A DNA stretch of 64,000 bases from Microvenator marinus (lineage in GTDB: Bacteria; Myxococcota_A; Bradymonadia; Bradymonadales; Bradymonadaceae), in NCBI RefSeq assembly GCF_007993755.1, contig NZ_CP042467.1:124001-188000 (forward strand). The letters run 5' to 3'. The stretch's first letter is position 1, and each line of letters begins with the position of its first letter. The position numbers and the translations under genes were made by a program. This document shows, piece after piece, positions 17,656-26,872 of the stretch. The notes beneath the pieces are model-generated. The model did not search any database. It was not told where the DNA came from and saw only the letters and a program-made list of their open reading frames with translations.

Positions 17656-19185
17656 ATGATGAGATTGCGAAACTTGGTTATGGCTTTACTCGCGGGTTCG
17701 TTGACTTGGGGATGTGAAGGGACAACGCAAATAGAAACTGGAGCCGATGCTACACCCGACTCTTCTTCATCTGACTTCGGTCCTTCAGTTGTCGACTTAG
17801 GCCAAGTGGAGGATCTTGACTGGGGGGGTGATGATCGACTGCCCGACGTAGGTGTCGATCTTGAAGATATGGGCACTGGCATTGAGCCAAGATGTAGAGA
17901 TTTTGGTCCTCTTCGTGCGTTTCCGGGAGCGCTTGGGTTTGGAGCGGCTTCGGTAGGTGGGCGAGGAGGGCAGGTTCTGGTTGTGAGCAACTTGAATGAT
18001 AGCGGCGCCGGCTCATTGCGTGAGGCTATCGAAGCCGAGGGGCCGCGAATTGTGGTGTTCGAGGTTGCCGGAACCATTGAGCTTCAGTCGACATTGAGCA
18101 TTCAGAATCCCAACATCACGATCGCTGGCCAGAGCGCTCCAGGCGGTGGGATTGCCATAAGAACAGCTGAATCGGTGAGATCGCCCGCCATCACGACAAA
18201 TGCCGACGATATCGTCATTCAACACATTCGGGTCAGGCCAGGGCCATCGACTCTGCTGTCGAACAGTGTGGATGCACTTACGGTGGCAGGGGGCGAAAGG
18301 CTGATATTTGCAAACATGTCGTTTAGCTGGGCGACAGACGAAAACGTAAATTTCTGGTACGACGCTAGAGACATTACAATACAAGATAGCATCATTTCCG
18401 AGGCTCTTTTTGACTCTACCCATGAGTATCAAGAGCCTCATTCCAAGGGGCTCATCGCTGGCCCGGACAACGCTAGGATGTCCATCCTAAGGAATCTTTT
18501 TGCGCACAACGATGACAGAAGTCCGCTCGTTCAATCTGCCCACCCCTTCGAGGTTGTGAATAATGTTGTTTACAACGGGTATCAGGTGGGAACTACTCTT
18601 GGAATGCCCGAGGGCGCTCGTGCAAACCTCGTGGGCAACGTCTATTTGCCTGGCCTGAACTACCGACCGTCCCGGTATCAAATCATCGTATCGAACCCAC
18701 TGCCAGGCTCTTTGTTCGTGGATGACAACATTAGCCCGCGTTCGGATATCAATGACCCTTGGGCCGCTATCGGTTGGGGGGGAATTCACGGTGGAGATTA
18801 TAATGGCTCGCCGTTGCCCCCCGAGGCGCGGTCTCTCACACCGTTCCCAATGAGTTCAGCCCCGATAGCTCCCGTAGCAGCGTCTGCTCTTCAAGACTCG
18901 CTTTTGCCTACTGTGGGCGCGTCCCTGCCGCTACGTGATTCGGTCGATACCCGGGTGGTGGCTGATGTCATCAACAAGACCGGTCAACTCATCGACCATC
19001 CGGACGAAGTAGGCGGTTGGCCAACTCTTGTAGCCGGCACTCCAACTACGGACTCCGACGCAGACGGCATGCCAGACGCCTGGGAAACCGCTCGAGGACT
19101 CGATCCAATGGATCCCTCGGATTCCGCCACGGATCGCGATTCAGATGGCTATACAAACATCGAAGAATTCTTGGCGTGTATCTGA
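17656..19185 (+). CDS. Secreted pectate-lyase-like lipoprotein
   Basis: 509 residues. A lipoprotein signal (LLAGSLTWGC) is followed by an Asp/Ser-rich linker of about 70 residues. The catalytic-type domain then starts with AFPGALGFGAASVGGRGG, VSNLNDSGAGSLREAI and NITIAGQSAPGGGIAI, the hallmarks of the pectate lyase superfamily (PL1-like right-handed beta helix). The tail contains DSDADGMPDAWE and DRDSDGYTNIEEFL, calcium-binding thrombospondin-type-3-like repeats. In the family the enzyme cleaves polygalacturonate by beta-elimination with Ca2+. Substrate here is inferred. Start ATG follows GCGGAG. Confidence 0.8.
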   Translation: MMRLRNLVMALLAGSLTWGCEGTTQIETGADATPDSSSSDFGPSVVDLGQVEDLDWGGDDRLPDVGVDLEDMGTGIEPRCRDFGPLRAFPGALGFGAASVGGRGGQVLVVSNLNDSGAGSLREAIEAEGPRIVVFEVAGTIELQSTLSIQNPNITIAGQSAPGGGIAIRTAESVRSPAITTNADDIVIQHIRVRPGPSTLLSNSVDALTVAGGERLIFANMSFSWATDENVNFWYDARDITIQDSIISEALFDSTHEYQEPHSKGLIAGPDNARMSILRNLFAHNDDRSPLVQSAHPFEVVNNVVYNGYQVGTTLGMPEGARANLVGNVYLPGLNYRPSRYQIIVSNPLPGSLFVDDNISPRSDINDPWAAIGWGGIHGGDYNGSPLPPEARSLTPFPMSSAPIAPVAASALQDSLLPTVGASLPLRDSVDTRVVADVINKTGQLIDHPDEVGGWPTLVAGTPTTDSDADGMPDAWETARGLDPMDPSDSATDRDSDGYTNIEEFLACI

Positions 19186-19263
19186 CTTTGACTTGGTACT
19201 CTCTTGTGTCTACCTTCCGCTGCCACAGGACGGCGTTCGTCCAAGCAGCACAAGGGAGGCCAG

Positions 19264-20574
19264 ATGGCCCGCGAAACGGTAGAAGCATTCCAAGAAGGGG
19301 TCGCCTGGTTTGAAGGTGGTCGTGCGTTCCTGCTCATCATGGATGAGGAGGAACGTGTTGACGGCGAGCTAAGCCGACTTGCGGACACGCTTGGTATCGA
19401 AGTCGTGGGCGTGGAGCTGATTAAGCGGCCACGACGGACCGAGTCGTCTTTTCTAGGAGCCGGAAGGATTGAGGAACTCGTGGAACTCCTTCAGACCCGT
19501 CCACCACAACTGGAGGAAGATGAGGAAGAGCCGGAAAATGAGGTCAAGCCAATTGCGGACCTAGTTTTGGTTGACGCGCAACTTAGCCCCCGACAGCAAA
19601 TCAATCTTGAGAATGACTTAAACATTCCGGTTTTGGACCGAACGGCAGTCATTCTTCAGATTTTCGAAAAACGCGCTCAGACCCGGGAATCACGACTCGA
19701 AGTTGAGCTTGCTCGACTCAGATACGACCTGCCGAGGTTACGCCAGCGAGGGACTGGCAATGACCGACGCGGTGGTGGTGGCCGGGGCGGTCGAGGGCAC
19801 ACAAACATTGAGCTCGAAAAGATGCGGATTCGCGACCGCGTGGCCCAGCTCACGCACGAGCTCGAAGACCTCCACAAACTGGATCAGACCAGGCGCGACC
19901 AGCGTACCGATGTCTCGGTGCTGGCATTGGTGGGCTATACGAATGCCGGCAAGTCCACCCTGATGAGAGCTCTGACTGGCGCCGATGTCCTGGCCGAAGA
20001 CAAGTTGTTCGCGACGCTCGGAACCACGGTGAGGCAGATGCAGCCCGCCGTGACTCCCACCGTTTTGGTGAGTGATACAGTTGGCTTCATTCAGGATCTA
20101 CCACACGAACTTGTGGCTTCCTTCAGAAGCACTCTCGATCAAGCTCGCGACGCGACTCTCCTTCTAGTGGTTGTAGATGCATCAGACCCCGCATGGCGCA
20201 ACCAGATGAAGGTAGTCTATCAAACGCTGACCGAGACGATGGGCGAGCGCGAAGATGAAGTGCTGGTTCTAAACAAGATCGACGCGGTGGATGAGGAAAC
20301 GCAGGATAGGCTTATTGAGGAGTTCCCCGAGGCCCTCCAGGTAAGTGCGATGGACCCGACTTCTGTAGCCCTGCTCAAGGAGAATCTGGTGCGCCTGCGG
20401 GACAGCCTTTTGAAACCTGCAAGCCTCTTTGTCCCCTATTCCAAGGGGGCAGTGGTAGGACAGATTCGCCATCAGGCTAGCGTGCTTAGCGAGACACACG
20501 ACGAAATGGGGACAACCTTTAAGCTTAGAGCTCCGGCCGCGGACCTCGCCCGCTGGAAAGCAATGATTGGCTAA
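19264..20574 (+). CDS. hflX: GTPase HflX
   Basis: About 436 residues. The N-terminal HflX domain includes KRPRRTESSFLGAGRIEEL and DAQLSPRQQINLE. The Gly-rich linker GTGNDRRGGGGRGGRGHTNIE precedes the G domain, with G1 GYTNAGKST, G3 DTVGF and G4 NKID. HflX binds stalled 70S ribosomes and splits them under stress. The ATG at 19264 follows GGGAGG by about 5 nt. The gene stands alone, convergent with the HAD phosphatase gene that ends 2 bp further. Confidence 0.93.
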   Translation: MARETVEAFQEGVAWFEGGRAFLLIMDEEERVDGELSRLADTLGIEVVGVELIKRPRRTESSFLGAGRIEELVELLQTRPPQLEEDEEEPENEVKPIADLVLVDAQLSPRQQINLENDLNIPVLDRTAVILQIFEKRAQTRESRLEVELARLRYDLPRLRQRGTGNDRRGGGGRGGRGHTNIELEKMRIRDRVAQLTHELEDLHKLDQTRRDQRTDVSVLALVGYTNAGKSTLMRALTGADVLAEDKLFATLGTTVRQMQPAVTPTVLVSDTVGFIQDLPHELVASFRSTLDQARDATLLLVVVDASDPAWRNQMKVVYQTLTETMGEREDEVLVLNKIDAVDEETQDRLIEEFPEALQVSAMDPTSVALLKENLVRLRDSLLKPASLFVPYSKGAVVGQIRHQASVLSETHDEMGTTFKLRAPAADLARWKAMIG

Positions 20575-20575
20575 A

Positions 20576-21277
20576 TCACTCGTTAGGGTTTGCGAGGCCC
20601 AAAAGAATGTGAAGTGCGTCGGGTTCTTCGAGGGTATGGAAGAACCATTCGGCACCGGCATGCTCAAACTCGGTGCGGGAAACTCCACCTGTACCTACTG
20701 CCATGCACGTGGCTCCAATGGCGTGCGCAGCACTCACATCGCGTAGGGTGTCGCCGATGACGATTACACGACAGGAGTCCAACGGGCGATTCAGGCGATG
20801 TGCCCCTCTTTTGGCTCCTGCAAGAAGGAGTTCGGCGCGATCCTCTGCGTCGCATCCAAAGCCACCGAACCCAAACCATCGGTTAAGGTCTGCTCGCTCA
20901 AGTTTGACTCGGGCGCCTTTTTCCACATTACCTGTTCCGATTCCTAGCGAGGCATTACGGCTTGCAAGTGCTTCGATAGCCGTGTGTACGCCAGGCAATA
21001 CTGCGAATTCAGGCGAGTCAGCTAAAGTGATTTCGAGCCGCAACAGGTACTGGCTTAGAATGCCATCGATGGCATCTTCGGAGTCGACCAGCTGGGCCGC
21101 TTGAAGTCCAGCTCTGGCAATCGCACGGTCGGTGCGTCCACCAAAACTGTAGCCACCAAAAGCGTCGGCGACTCCGGTGAGTTCGTGAAAGGCTTCGATG
21201 AACGCTCTTCTACCAACCTCGCCGGTAGTGATGAGGGTACCGTCAATATCGAAAAGGAAGATGGTGTCAGTGTTCAT
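20576..21277 (-). CDS. HAD-family phosphatase (phosphoglycolate phosphatase-like)
   Basis: 233 residues. HAD motif I is FDIDGTLITTG, motif II is near GIGTGN, and motif IV reads VIVIGDTLRDVSAAHAIG. An alpha-helical cap lies between motifs I and II, as in subfamily I phosphoglycolate phosphatases. It is cytoplasmic and Mg2+ dependent; substrate is not determinable. The start is the ATG at 21277, which overlaps the stop of the upstream membrane protein gene by 4 nt. The longer frame to 21565 is antisense to that gene and is discarded. Confidence 0.85.
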   Translation of the reverse strand: MNTDTIFLFDIDGTLITTGEVGRRAFIEAFHELTGVADAFGGYSFGGRTDRAIARAGLQAAQLVDSEDAIDGILSQYLLRLEITLADSPEFAVLPGVHTAIEALASRNASLGIGTGNVEKGARVKLERADLNRWFGFGGFGCDAEDRAELLLAGAKRGAHRLNRPLDSCRVIVIGDTLRDVSAAHAIGATCMAVGTGGVSRTEFEHAGAEWFFHTLEEPDALHILLGLANPNE

Positions 21278-21621
21278 TTGTTGCGCCGAGCCTGTACGAA
21301 AGAACGTATGTAGATTGCGAGGGTGCCGAATAGCGCAAGCTGCATGATGGAAACCCTGGTAAACGCTACGTAATCGCCGCGCCCGAAAGAGCCTTTCAGC
21401 GGCATAAAAAGTGCGAGTGCTAGAATCACCACAAGTACCACCGCGATATGAGCCACGATCTTGTTTTCCTTCTTTACGCCGATAGAACAAAGCGCAAGCA
21501 TGACGCCCCAGCCCATCGGAAGGAGCGCTGTGGTTGATGGAGTGGCTGAACCAAAGTACCCCCATGCCGACATAGCGATGAGAATGACTGAGAGGATTAT
21601 TGTTGCAATGTGCGGCTTCAT
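21274..21621 (-). CDS. Small membrane protein between CrtI-like and HAD genes
   Basis: About 115 residues with four hydrophobic segments (ATIILSVILIAMSAWGYF; TALLPMGWGVMLALCSIGV; VAHIAVVLVVILALALFM; IMQLALFGTLAIYIRSFV) and a basic C-terminus. The likely start is the ATG at 21621, which overlaps the CrtI-like stop as ATGA; an alternative ATG lies four codons upstream. It has no recognised domain. Both its neighbours overlap it by 4 nt, so the three proteins are made together. Confidence 0.75.
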   Translation of the reverse strand: MKPHIATIILSVILIAMSAWGYFGSATPSTTALLPMGWGVMLALCSIGVKKENKIVAHIAVVLVVILALALFMPLKGSFGRGDYVAFTRVSIMQLALFGTLAIYIRSFVQARRNK

Positions 21622-23099
21622 GTTGTTCTCCAAAGATCGTCGATCAGCACCTTCGCGCTGAGTTCTCCTGACACAAGGCTGGGCGGCATGCCTGGTCCCG
21701 GTACGGTTAGCTGTCCAGCATAATAGAGGCCACGAACCTTGTTAGAGCGCAACGTCGGTTTAAGCGGCCCCGTCTGGCGCAGCGTATTGGCCATTCCATA
21801 CGCGTTGCCTTTGAAAGCTCCGTAATCGGCTTCAAAGTCTCTCATTGCGTACGAACGTTTCACCAAAAGCCGCTCCCTAAGTGGTCGACCTGTATGTCTC
21901 TCAAGCCGGTCCATGACCATGTCGAAGAGTTTCTCGCGTTTCCCGTCGTCGTCACGAAGTCCTGCCGCCAGTGGGATTAGCAGGAAAAGGTTTGAGCACC
22001 CTTCTGGAGCGACGGTGGGGTCGGTCACCGAGGGGGCACACGCGTAGAAAAGAGGTGCCTCGGGCCACCTGGCCTGGTCATAAACAGCGTCCATATGGGT
22101 ATCGAGGTCTTCGTCGAAGAAGAGCGTGTGATGAGGTAGCTCGCCCAAATCGCCCTCGACTCCGAGGTAGTAGAGAAGGCTTGACGGGCTCATCGTTCGG
22201 CTTTCCCAGTAGGTTTCATCATACTGGCGATGTTCCGGCGCCAGCAGCTTGGTCTCTACGAAGTGATAATCCGCGCTGGCGAGGACCGCATCCGCACGCT
22301 GGGTGCCTTCGTGTGTTTTGACGCCGACTGCCCGTCCATTCTCCACAATAATCTCTTCTACGGCTTCGCCGAGACGAAACTCTACGCCAAGCTCCTCGGC
22401 GACCTTCACCATTGCCTCGATGATTCGGTGCATGCCGCCCGGAGGGTACCAGGTTCCGAGCGCCATATCAGCATAACTCATCAAACTGTACATGGCCGAC
22501 GTCTCGCGAGCCGAGGCCCCCAAAAAGAGTACAGGCCACTCAACAAGCCGCGCCAGACGCTCATTCTTAAAGAAGCCCCGTGCATAGCGATGCATGGAGC
22601 GAAGCATGCGCAGTTTGAAGAGCTCGCCGACCAAACGCGGGTCGACAAACTCGAAGAAGGATAGGGAAGGGCGAAAGAGGTAGTCTTCATACGCCGCCTC
22701 GTAAATGTACTTTGTCTGGCTGAGGAACTCGTCGAGTTTGCGGCCTGCGCCTGGCTCGTGCGCTTCGAAGAACGCGCGCAAGGCGTCAACGCCAGCCGGA
22801 ACATCCGAGTGGTCGCCTTCAGGCCAAACCACACGGTAGCTCGGGTCAAGGCGCTTGAGTTCGTAGAGGTCCTTTACGTCGTAGCCGAAATGAGAGAAGT
22901 AGCGCTCGAAAAGGTCGGGCATCCAGTACCAGCTCGGCCCCATGTCAAAGCAGAATCCATCTTGGGACCATGTGCGCGCTCGGCCACCAGCCTGCTCGTG
23001 CATTTCAAACACGGTAACTTTGACGCCCGCGGCGGCGAGGTGAGAGGCGGCGGAGAGGCCCGAAAATCCTGCCCCTATGACGATTGCATTCTTGCTCAT
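21618..23099 (-). CDS. CrtI-type carotenoid desaturase / FAD oxidoreductase
   Basis: About 493 residues. The N-terminal dinucleotide-binding motif is VIGAGFSGLSAASHLAAAG, followed by MHEQAGGRARTW and FDMGPSWYWMP. The C-terminus has the family signature GLYYAGQLTVPGPGMPPSLVSGELSA. CrtI-type enzymes desaturate or isomerise phytoene and related carotenoids at the membrane using FAD. No phytoene synthase or cyclase gene is visible nearby, so the exact substrate is open. The ATG at 23099 is chosen because family similarity begins right there. It is the first gene of an overlapping three-gene operon. Confidence 0.85.
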   Translation of the reverse strand: MSKNAIVIGAGFSGLSAASHLAAAGVKVTVFEMHEQAGGRARTWSQDGFCFDMGPSWYWMPDLFERYFSHFGYDVKDLYELKRLDPSYRVVWPEGDHSDVPAGVDALRAFFEAHEPGAGRKLDEFLSQTKYIYEAAYEDYLFRPSLSFFEFVDPRLVGELFKLRMLRSMHRYARGFFKNERLARLVEWPVLFLGASARETSAMYSLMSYADMALGTWYPPGGMHRIIEAMVKVAEELGVEFRLGEAVEEIIVENGRAVGVKTHEGTQRADAVLASADYHFVETKLLAPEHRQYDETYWESRTMSPSSLLYYLGVEGDLGELPHHTLFFDEDLDTHMDAVYDQARWPEAPLFYACAPSVTDPTVAPEGCSNLFLLIPLAAGLRDDDGKREKLFDMVMDRLERHTGRPLRERLLVKRSYAMRDFEADYGAFKGNAYGMANTLRQTGPLKPTLRSNKVRGLYYAGQLTVPGPGMPPSLVSGELSAKVLIDDLWRTT

Positions 23100-23289
23100 T
23101 AGACTTGCCTCCATACGAGTACATTCGGTTGGATGCACGCCTCGTTCTTCCGGTCCAAGAGTGATTGCTTTGCACCGAGGGCAATCCTAGTTGCATCAGC
23201 ATTTGGAGTATCTCGGTGGTTCGTACAACGTCCGTCAGGCCTTTGATGACGTGGTGAATGTGTACGGCGCCGGTGGGTAGAGGTCCTTT

Positions 23290-23691
23290 ATGGCATCTGT
23301 GCGAATTGAGCGAATGCGAATTGTTTTGAGAGCTCTTGTCGGCCTCGGATTCATCGGTATCGGCGTGATTCATTTTGTGTCCCCTGAACCGTTCTTGAAG
23401 ATGATGCCTGGCGTTTTGCCGTGGCATCTGGGCCTAGTCTATCTTTCTGGCGCGGCCGAAATCCTGGGAGGTGTAGGGCTTTTGGTGCCAAAGACACGGC
23501 GAGTGGCGACCTGGGGGCTCTTGCTCCTGCTCCTCGCGGTTTTTCCCGCCAATATCAATATGGCAGTCAATGAAATCTACCTCGAAGGTATGCCACGCGA
23601 ACCATGGTTACTTTGGGTGCGTCTGCCTTTCCAGCTTGTCTTCGCCGCCGTGGTGTATTGGGTCGGGTTCGCGAAACCTGAAGATTCCTGA
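23290..23691 (+). CDS. DoxX-like membrane protein
   Basis: 133 residues with four hydrophobic helices and the DoxX-like pattern RALVGLGFIGIGVIHFVSPEPFLKMMPG, LSGAAEILGGVGLLVPKTRRVA and NINMAVNEI. The family sits in the cytoplasmic membrane; functions range from quinol oxidase subunit to redox stress roles and are mostly unknown. AGAGG lies 6 nt before the ATG at 23290. It diverges from the CrtI-like operon and precedes the enoyl-CoA hydratase gene by 76 bp. Confidence 0.8.
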   Translation: MASVRIERMRIVLRALVGLGFIGIGVIHFVSPEPFLKMMPGVLPWHLGLVYLSGAAEILGGVGLLVPKTRRVATWGLLLLLLAVFPANINMAVNEIYLEGMPREPWLLWVRLPFQLVFAAVVYWVGFAKPEDS

Positions 23692-23767
23692 CTTCCGTTC
23701 AGATTACTCGGCTGTTAGATTCGCGCCCGCATTGAGCCCAAGCGCACCTTTTCACGAGCTAGAGATA

Positions 23768-24601
23768 ATGACTGAAACGAATGACCTGATTTTGTGGGAA
23801 ACAAAAGACCACGTGACGACCCTCACTTTGAACAATCCTCGAAAGCTGAATGGCTGGACGATGGATATGCTGGATGCCCTTGGGGCGGCGCTCAAGCGCG
23901 CTGCGAATGATGCCGACACCAAGGTTTTGATCCTGACCGGTGCGGACCCCTATTATTGTGCAGGCGTAAATCTTAGTGCGGTGATTTCGCCCGGCCATCC
24001 AGCTAAGCTACACGCGTTCATCGTCGAGCAAAACCAGGGCCTTTTCGAGATGTTCTTGAACTTTCCAAAGCCGATCATGGTGGCCGTAAACGGTCCTGCT
24101 ATTGGTGCGAGCGTCACTTCAGCCACCCTTTGTGACGCGATAATCGCTAGTGAAAGCGCCACCTTCTCCACTCCGTTTGCGAAGCTTGGCGTGACTCCGG
24201 AAGGATGCTCAAGCGTGCTCCTTCCAAAGCTTGTGGGCGAGGATGCTGCACGGCGAATGCTCGGACCTGAGGGTTGGCAGCCAACGGGTTCTGAGGCCGC
24301 TGAGATAGGACTTGTGGACCAGGTTGTAGCGCACGAAAATCTGCTGGAAGAAGCGAGTGAGCTTGCGAAGCAATGGATTTGTGACGGGCGTAAACGCAGC
24401 TTTAAGGCGAGTATGAGTCTTGACGAATTGCGCAAGATCAATGCCCGGGAATCCCAGGAGCTCGCCGACGCTTTCTTAGGCCCTAAGTTTTTGCGGGGTC
24501 AGTATGAATTCCTCAAATCGAAAGGCAAAACTGGTCCAGCCCTGGTCTTTCGATCCATCCTTCTCTCTCGGCCGCTTTGGAAACGCCTCTTGCCGAAATG
24601 A
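23768..24601 (+). CDS. Enoyl-CoA hydratase/isomerase family protein
   Basis: About 277 residues of the crotonase fold. Oxyanion-hole segments are ADPYYCAGVNLSA and NGPAIGASVTSATLCDAI. The catalytic region reads KLGVTPEGCSSVLLPKLVG, whose PEGCSS pattern is typical of delta3,delta2-enoyl-CoA isomerases rather than plain hydratases. It is probably part of fatty acid or related acyl-CoA breakdown in the cytoplasm. The ATG at 23768 is where family sequence begins; the longer frame runs antisense-like through the DoxX gene end and is rejected. Confidence 0.85.
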   Translation: MTETNDLILWETKDHVTTLTLNNPRKLNGWTMDMLDALGAALKRAANDADTKVLILTGADPYYCAGVNLSAVISPGHPAKLHAFIVEQNQGLFEMFLNFPKPIMVAVNGPAIGASVTSATLCDAIIASESATFSTPFAKLGVTPEGCSSVLLPKLVGEDAARRMLGPEGWQPTGSEAAEIGLVDQVVAHENLLEEASELAKQWICDGRKRSFKASMSLDELRKINARESQELADAFLGPKFLRGQYEFLKSKGKTGPALVFRSILLSRPLWKRLLPK

Positions 24602-24614
24602 GATCGACCGGCGC

Positions 24615-25529
24615 TTATCTGATGAGTTCTAGGATTTTCTCGCCCACGCCAGTCGCTGACGCGGGGTTTTGGCCGGTTACCAGTCGTTCGTCGGCGACGA
24701 CATGTGCTTCAAAATTCTCGGCAGGAACGTGGATTGCTCCGCGTTCCGTGAGTTTGTCGGCGAGCAAGAAGGGGACAACCGAGGTGAGCTCGACAGCGTC
24801 TTCCTCCGCGTTGGTAAATGCGGCGAGCTTTTTCCCCGCAACCAGATAACTCCCATCGCTCAACTTGATATCCACAAGTCCGGCCGGTCCGTGGCAAACC
24901 GCGGCAACCACACCACCATTCTCGTAGATTGTCGCGGCAGCTTGCGCGAGTTCGGCGTTGTTTGGGAAATCCCACATTGCACCATGTCCGCCCGCATAAA
25001 AAATCGCCGAGAAATCAGCGGGATTCACGTCCGATGGTTTCATGGTGTTCGTGAGTTCTTTCGCGTCTGGGGACGCGAGGAATTCAACGTTTATCGGGTC
25101 CTCGAGGTCGTTGCTCTTTGGGTCCATTTCAACCGCGCCACCATTGGGGCTCACGAATTTTACGCCGACTCCAGCTTGTGACAGAACGTGCCAAGGATGC
25201 GCCACTTCGCTCAGGAAATAGCCGGTCTTCTTCCCTGTATCACCGAGCTCTGTGTGTCCAGAAACTACGAAGAGTACAGGCTTTGTGGATGATACCGGTT
25301 GGTCGGGATTGACGGTGGCGTCGGACGTCTCGGACTCGCAACTTACTTGAGCAGGATAGGTCTCCAAAAGCACACAGTCGTCCGGGCACCCCGCGGCGGC
25401 ACAGGCTGACTTTGCCTCGGTGTAACACTGACCTTCATGTTTGATCTCACAGCTTTCGGTGACGGTTTTTCCGGCACATCCGAATGTCATTAAGACGAAG
25501 AGTACAAGCACTGACGATAGATTTTTCAT
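24615..25529 (-). CDS. DJ-1/PfpI family lipoprotein
   Basis: 304 residues. A lipoprotein signal (VLFVLMTFGC) is followed by a Cys-rich stretch (ACAAAGCPDDC). A complete DJ-1/PfpI domain of the Hsp31-like type comes next: VLFVVSGHTELG, TGYFLSEVAHPW with the conserved Glu, FYAGGHGAMWDF, and the nucleophile elbow AAVCHGPAGL. Relatives are cytoplasmic glyoxalase III, deglycase or chaperones, so export on a lipid anchor is unusual. Start ATG 25529 gives the signal peptide directly. It diverges from the GTPase gene and converges on the enoyl-CoA hydratase gene. Confidence 0.83.
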   Translation of the reverse strand: MKNLSSVLVLFVLMTFGCAGKTVTESCEIKHEGQCYTEAKSACAAAGCPDDCVLLETYPAQVSCESETSDATVNPDQPVSSTKPVLFVVSGHTELGDTGKKTGYFLSEVAHPWHVLSQAGVGVKFVSPNGGAVEMDPKSNDLEDPINVEFLASPDAKELTNTMKPSDVNPADFSAIFYAGGHGAMWDFPNNAELAQAAATIYENGGVVAAVCHGPAGLVDIKLSDGSYLVAGKKLAAFTNAEEDAVELTSVVPFLLADKLTERGAIHVPAENFEAHVVADERLVTGQNPASATGVGEKILELIR

Positions 25530-25639
25530 AAAATTCCTGTCTCTAGCCGAGTTGCCAAATGCGATACCATAAACCCCTCCAGGGGCTATACTCCGGAAAA
25601 GATGGTATACAACGACCCAAGCAAAGTCAGAGGGTGATT

Positions 25640-26869
25640 GTGAGCGAATTTGCGAATTTGGTAGCGGAACTCGAAGAGCTTCTGGAAAACATTCCGGGGA
25701 CTCAAAACCTTCGGCTGGAGTTAGGCGAATTGAGACGATTGATACTAGAACAACGTGCCCCAAGGTTTGTCCTTGTTGGACGTCGAGGCAGCGGGAAGTC
25801 GAGCCTCGTCAACGCGATTTTTGGACAGGAGGTGGCAGAAGTTGGTCACACGAAGTCTCAAACTGGCCGTGGGCGTTGGTGGACTTACGAGAGCGAGCTC
25901 GGAAATATCGAGATTCTGGATACTCGAGGACTCCAAGAGGGGAGCAAGCCCGAAGGCGAAGATGAGGAGTCTTCGCCACTAGAATCAATCGTTGCTTCTA
26001 TTGGTGAGCGCCTGCCCGATGCGGTGTTATTTTTGGTAAAGGCAAAGGAAGTGGATGCCGCGATTGACGCAGATATCGATGCGTTGCTCAACATTCGGCG
26101 CCGACTCAAAGAAGAACACATGCCGATTGTTGCCGTGATTACGCATGTGGACGAGCTCGAGCCAAAAAATGTTAGGCTGCATGAGGCTGAAGACGAGGAC
26201 CCGCACGATATTGAAGAAAAGCTCAAGCGCGTCCAAGAGGTACAGCGCCACCTCGACGATAAAATTCGTGAACACGCTGAGCTGAAAAAGGATTTGGTCG
26301 CCGTGATAGGCGTGAGCTCGTATATGTCGTGGAAGAAGGACGGCACGTTGCGTGCCGACGAGCGGTGGCGTATCGAAGACCTCGTCTTCTACCTGGCAAA
26401 AGAGCTTCCGGATGAGGCCCAGGTTACCTTTGCGCGACTGTCTCGCATGACTCGCGTTCAACGCACGATTGCACACCGCCTGACCAACGTGGTTTCGGGA
26501 CTCTGCGGTGGAATTGCTGCGACGCCTCTTCCGGTGGCTGATATAGCGCCTATAACGAGTCTTCAGGTGAGTCTTGTGGCGGGGATCGCGTACGTTTCAG
26601 GTCGAGAGATGAACGTAAAAACGGCTGCCGAGTTTATGGCAGCCATGGGACTCAATGTGGGGATTGGCTACGGACTCAGAGAAGTGGCGAGGGCGCTTTT
26701 AAAGACCCTTGCACTTGGACCCGGAACGGCTGCTTCCGCTGCGATTGCGGCAGCTGCGACTTACGGAATAGGTCGCGCCGCCACCGCCTACTTCCTGGAC
26801 GGAAAGACTATTGAAGAGGCGAAGTCCGAGTTTGAAGACGCCAAAGAAGACGGGCCAAAAACAACGTGA
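25640..26869 (+). CDS. Era/YcjF-like GTPase with C-terminal membrane-type domain
   Basis: About 409 residues. G1 is VGRRGSGKSSLVNAIFG, G3 is ILDTRGL and G4 is AVITHVDEL. The helical middle part is charged. The last 130 residues hold two hydrophobic segments (VVSGLCGGIAATPLPVADI and an Ala-rich helix near ALGPGTAASAAIAAAA) resembling the DUF697/YcjF domain. The start is a GTG at 25640 after AGAGGG; upstream codons add no family sequence. It is probably a membrane-associated stress GTPase, with no known substrate. Confidence 0.78.
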   Translation: MSEFANLVAELEELLENIPGTQNLRLELGELRRLILEQRAPRFVLVGRRGSGKSSLVNAIFGQEVAEVGHTKSQTGRGRWWTYESELGNIEILDTRGLQEGSKPEGEDEESSPLESIVASIGERLPDAVLFLVKAKEVDAAIDADIDALLNIRRRLKEEHMPIVAVITHVDELEPKNVRLHEAEDEDPHDIEEKLKRVQEVQRHLDDKIREHAELKKDLVAVIGVSSYMSWKKDGTLRADERWRIEDLVFYLAKELPDEAQVTFARLSRMTRVQRTIAHRLTNVVSGLCGGIAATPLPVADIAPITSLQVSLVAGIAYVSGREMNVKTAAEFMAAMGLNVGIGYGLREVARALLKTLALGPGTAASAAIAAAATYGIGRAATAYFLDGKTIEEAKSEFEDAKEDGPKTT

Positions 26870-26872
26870 CCC

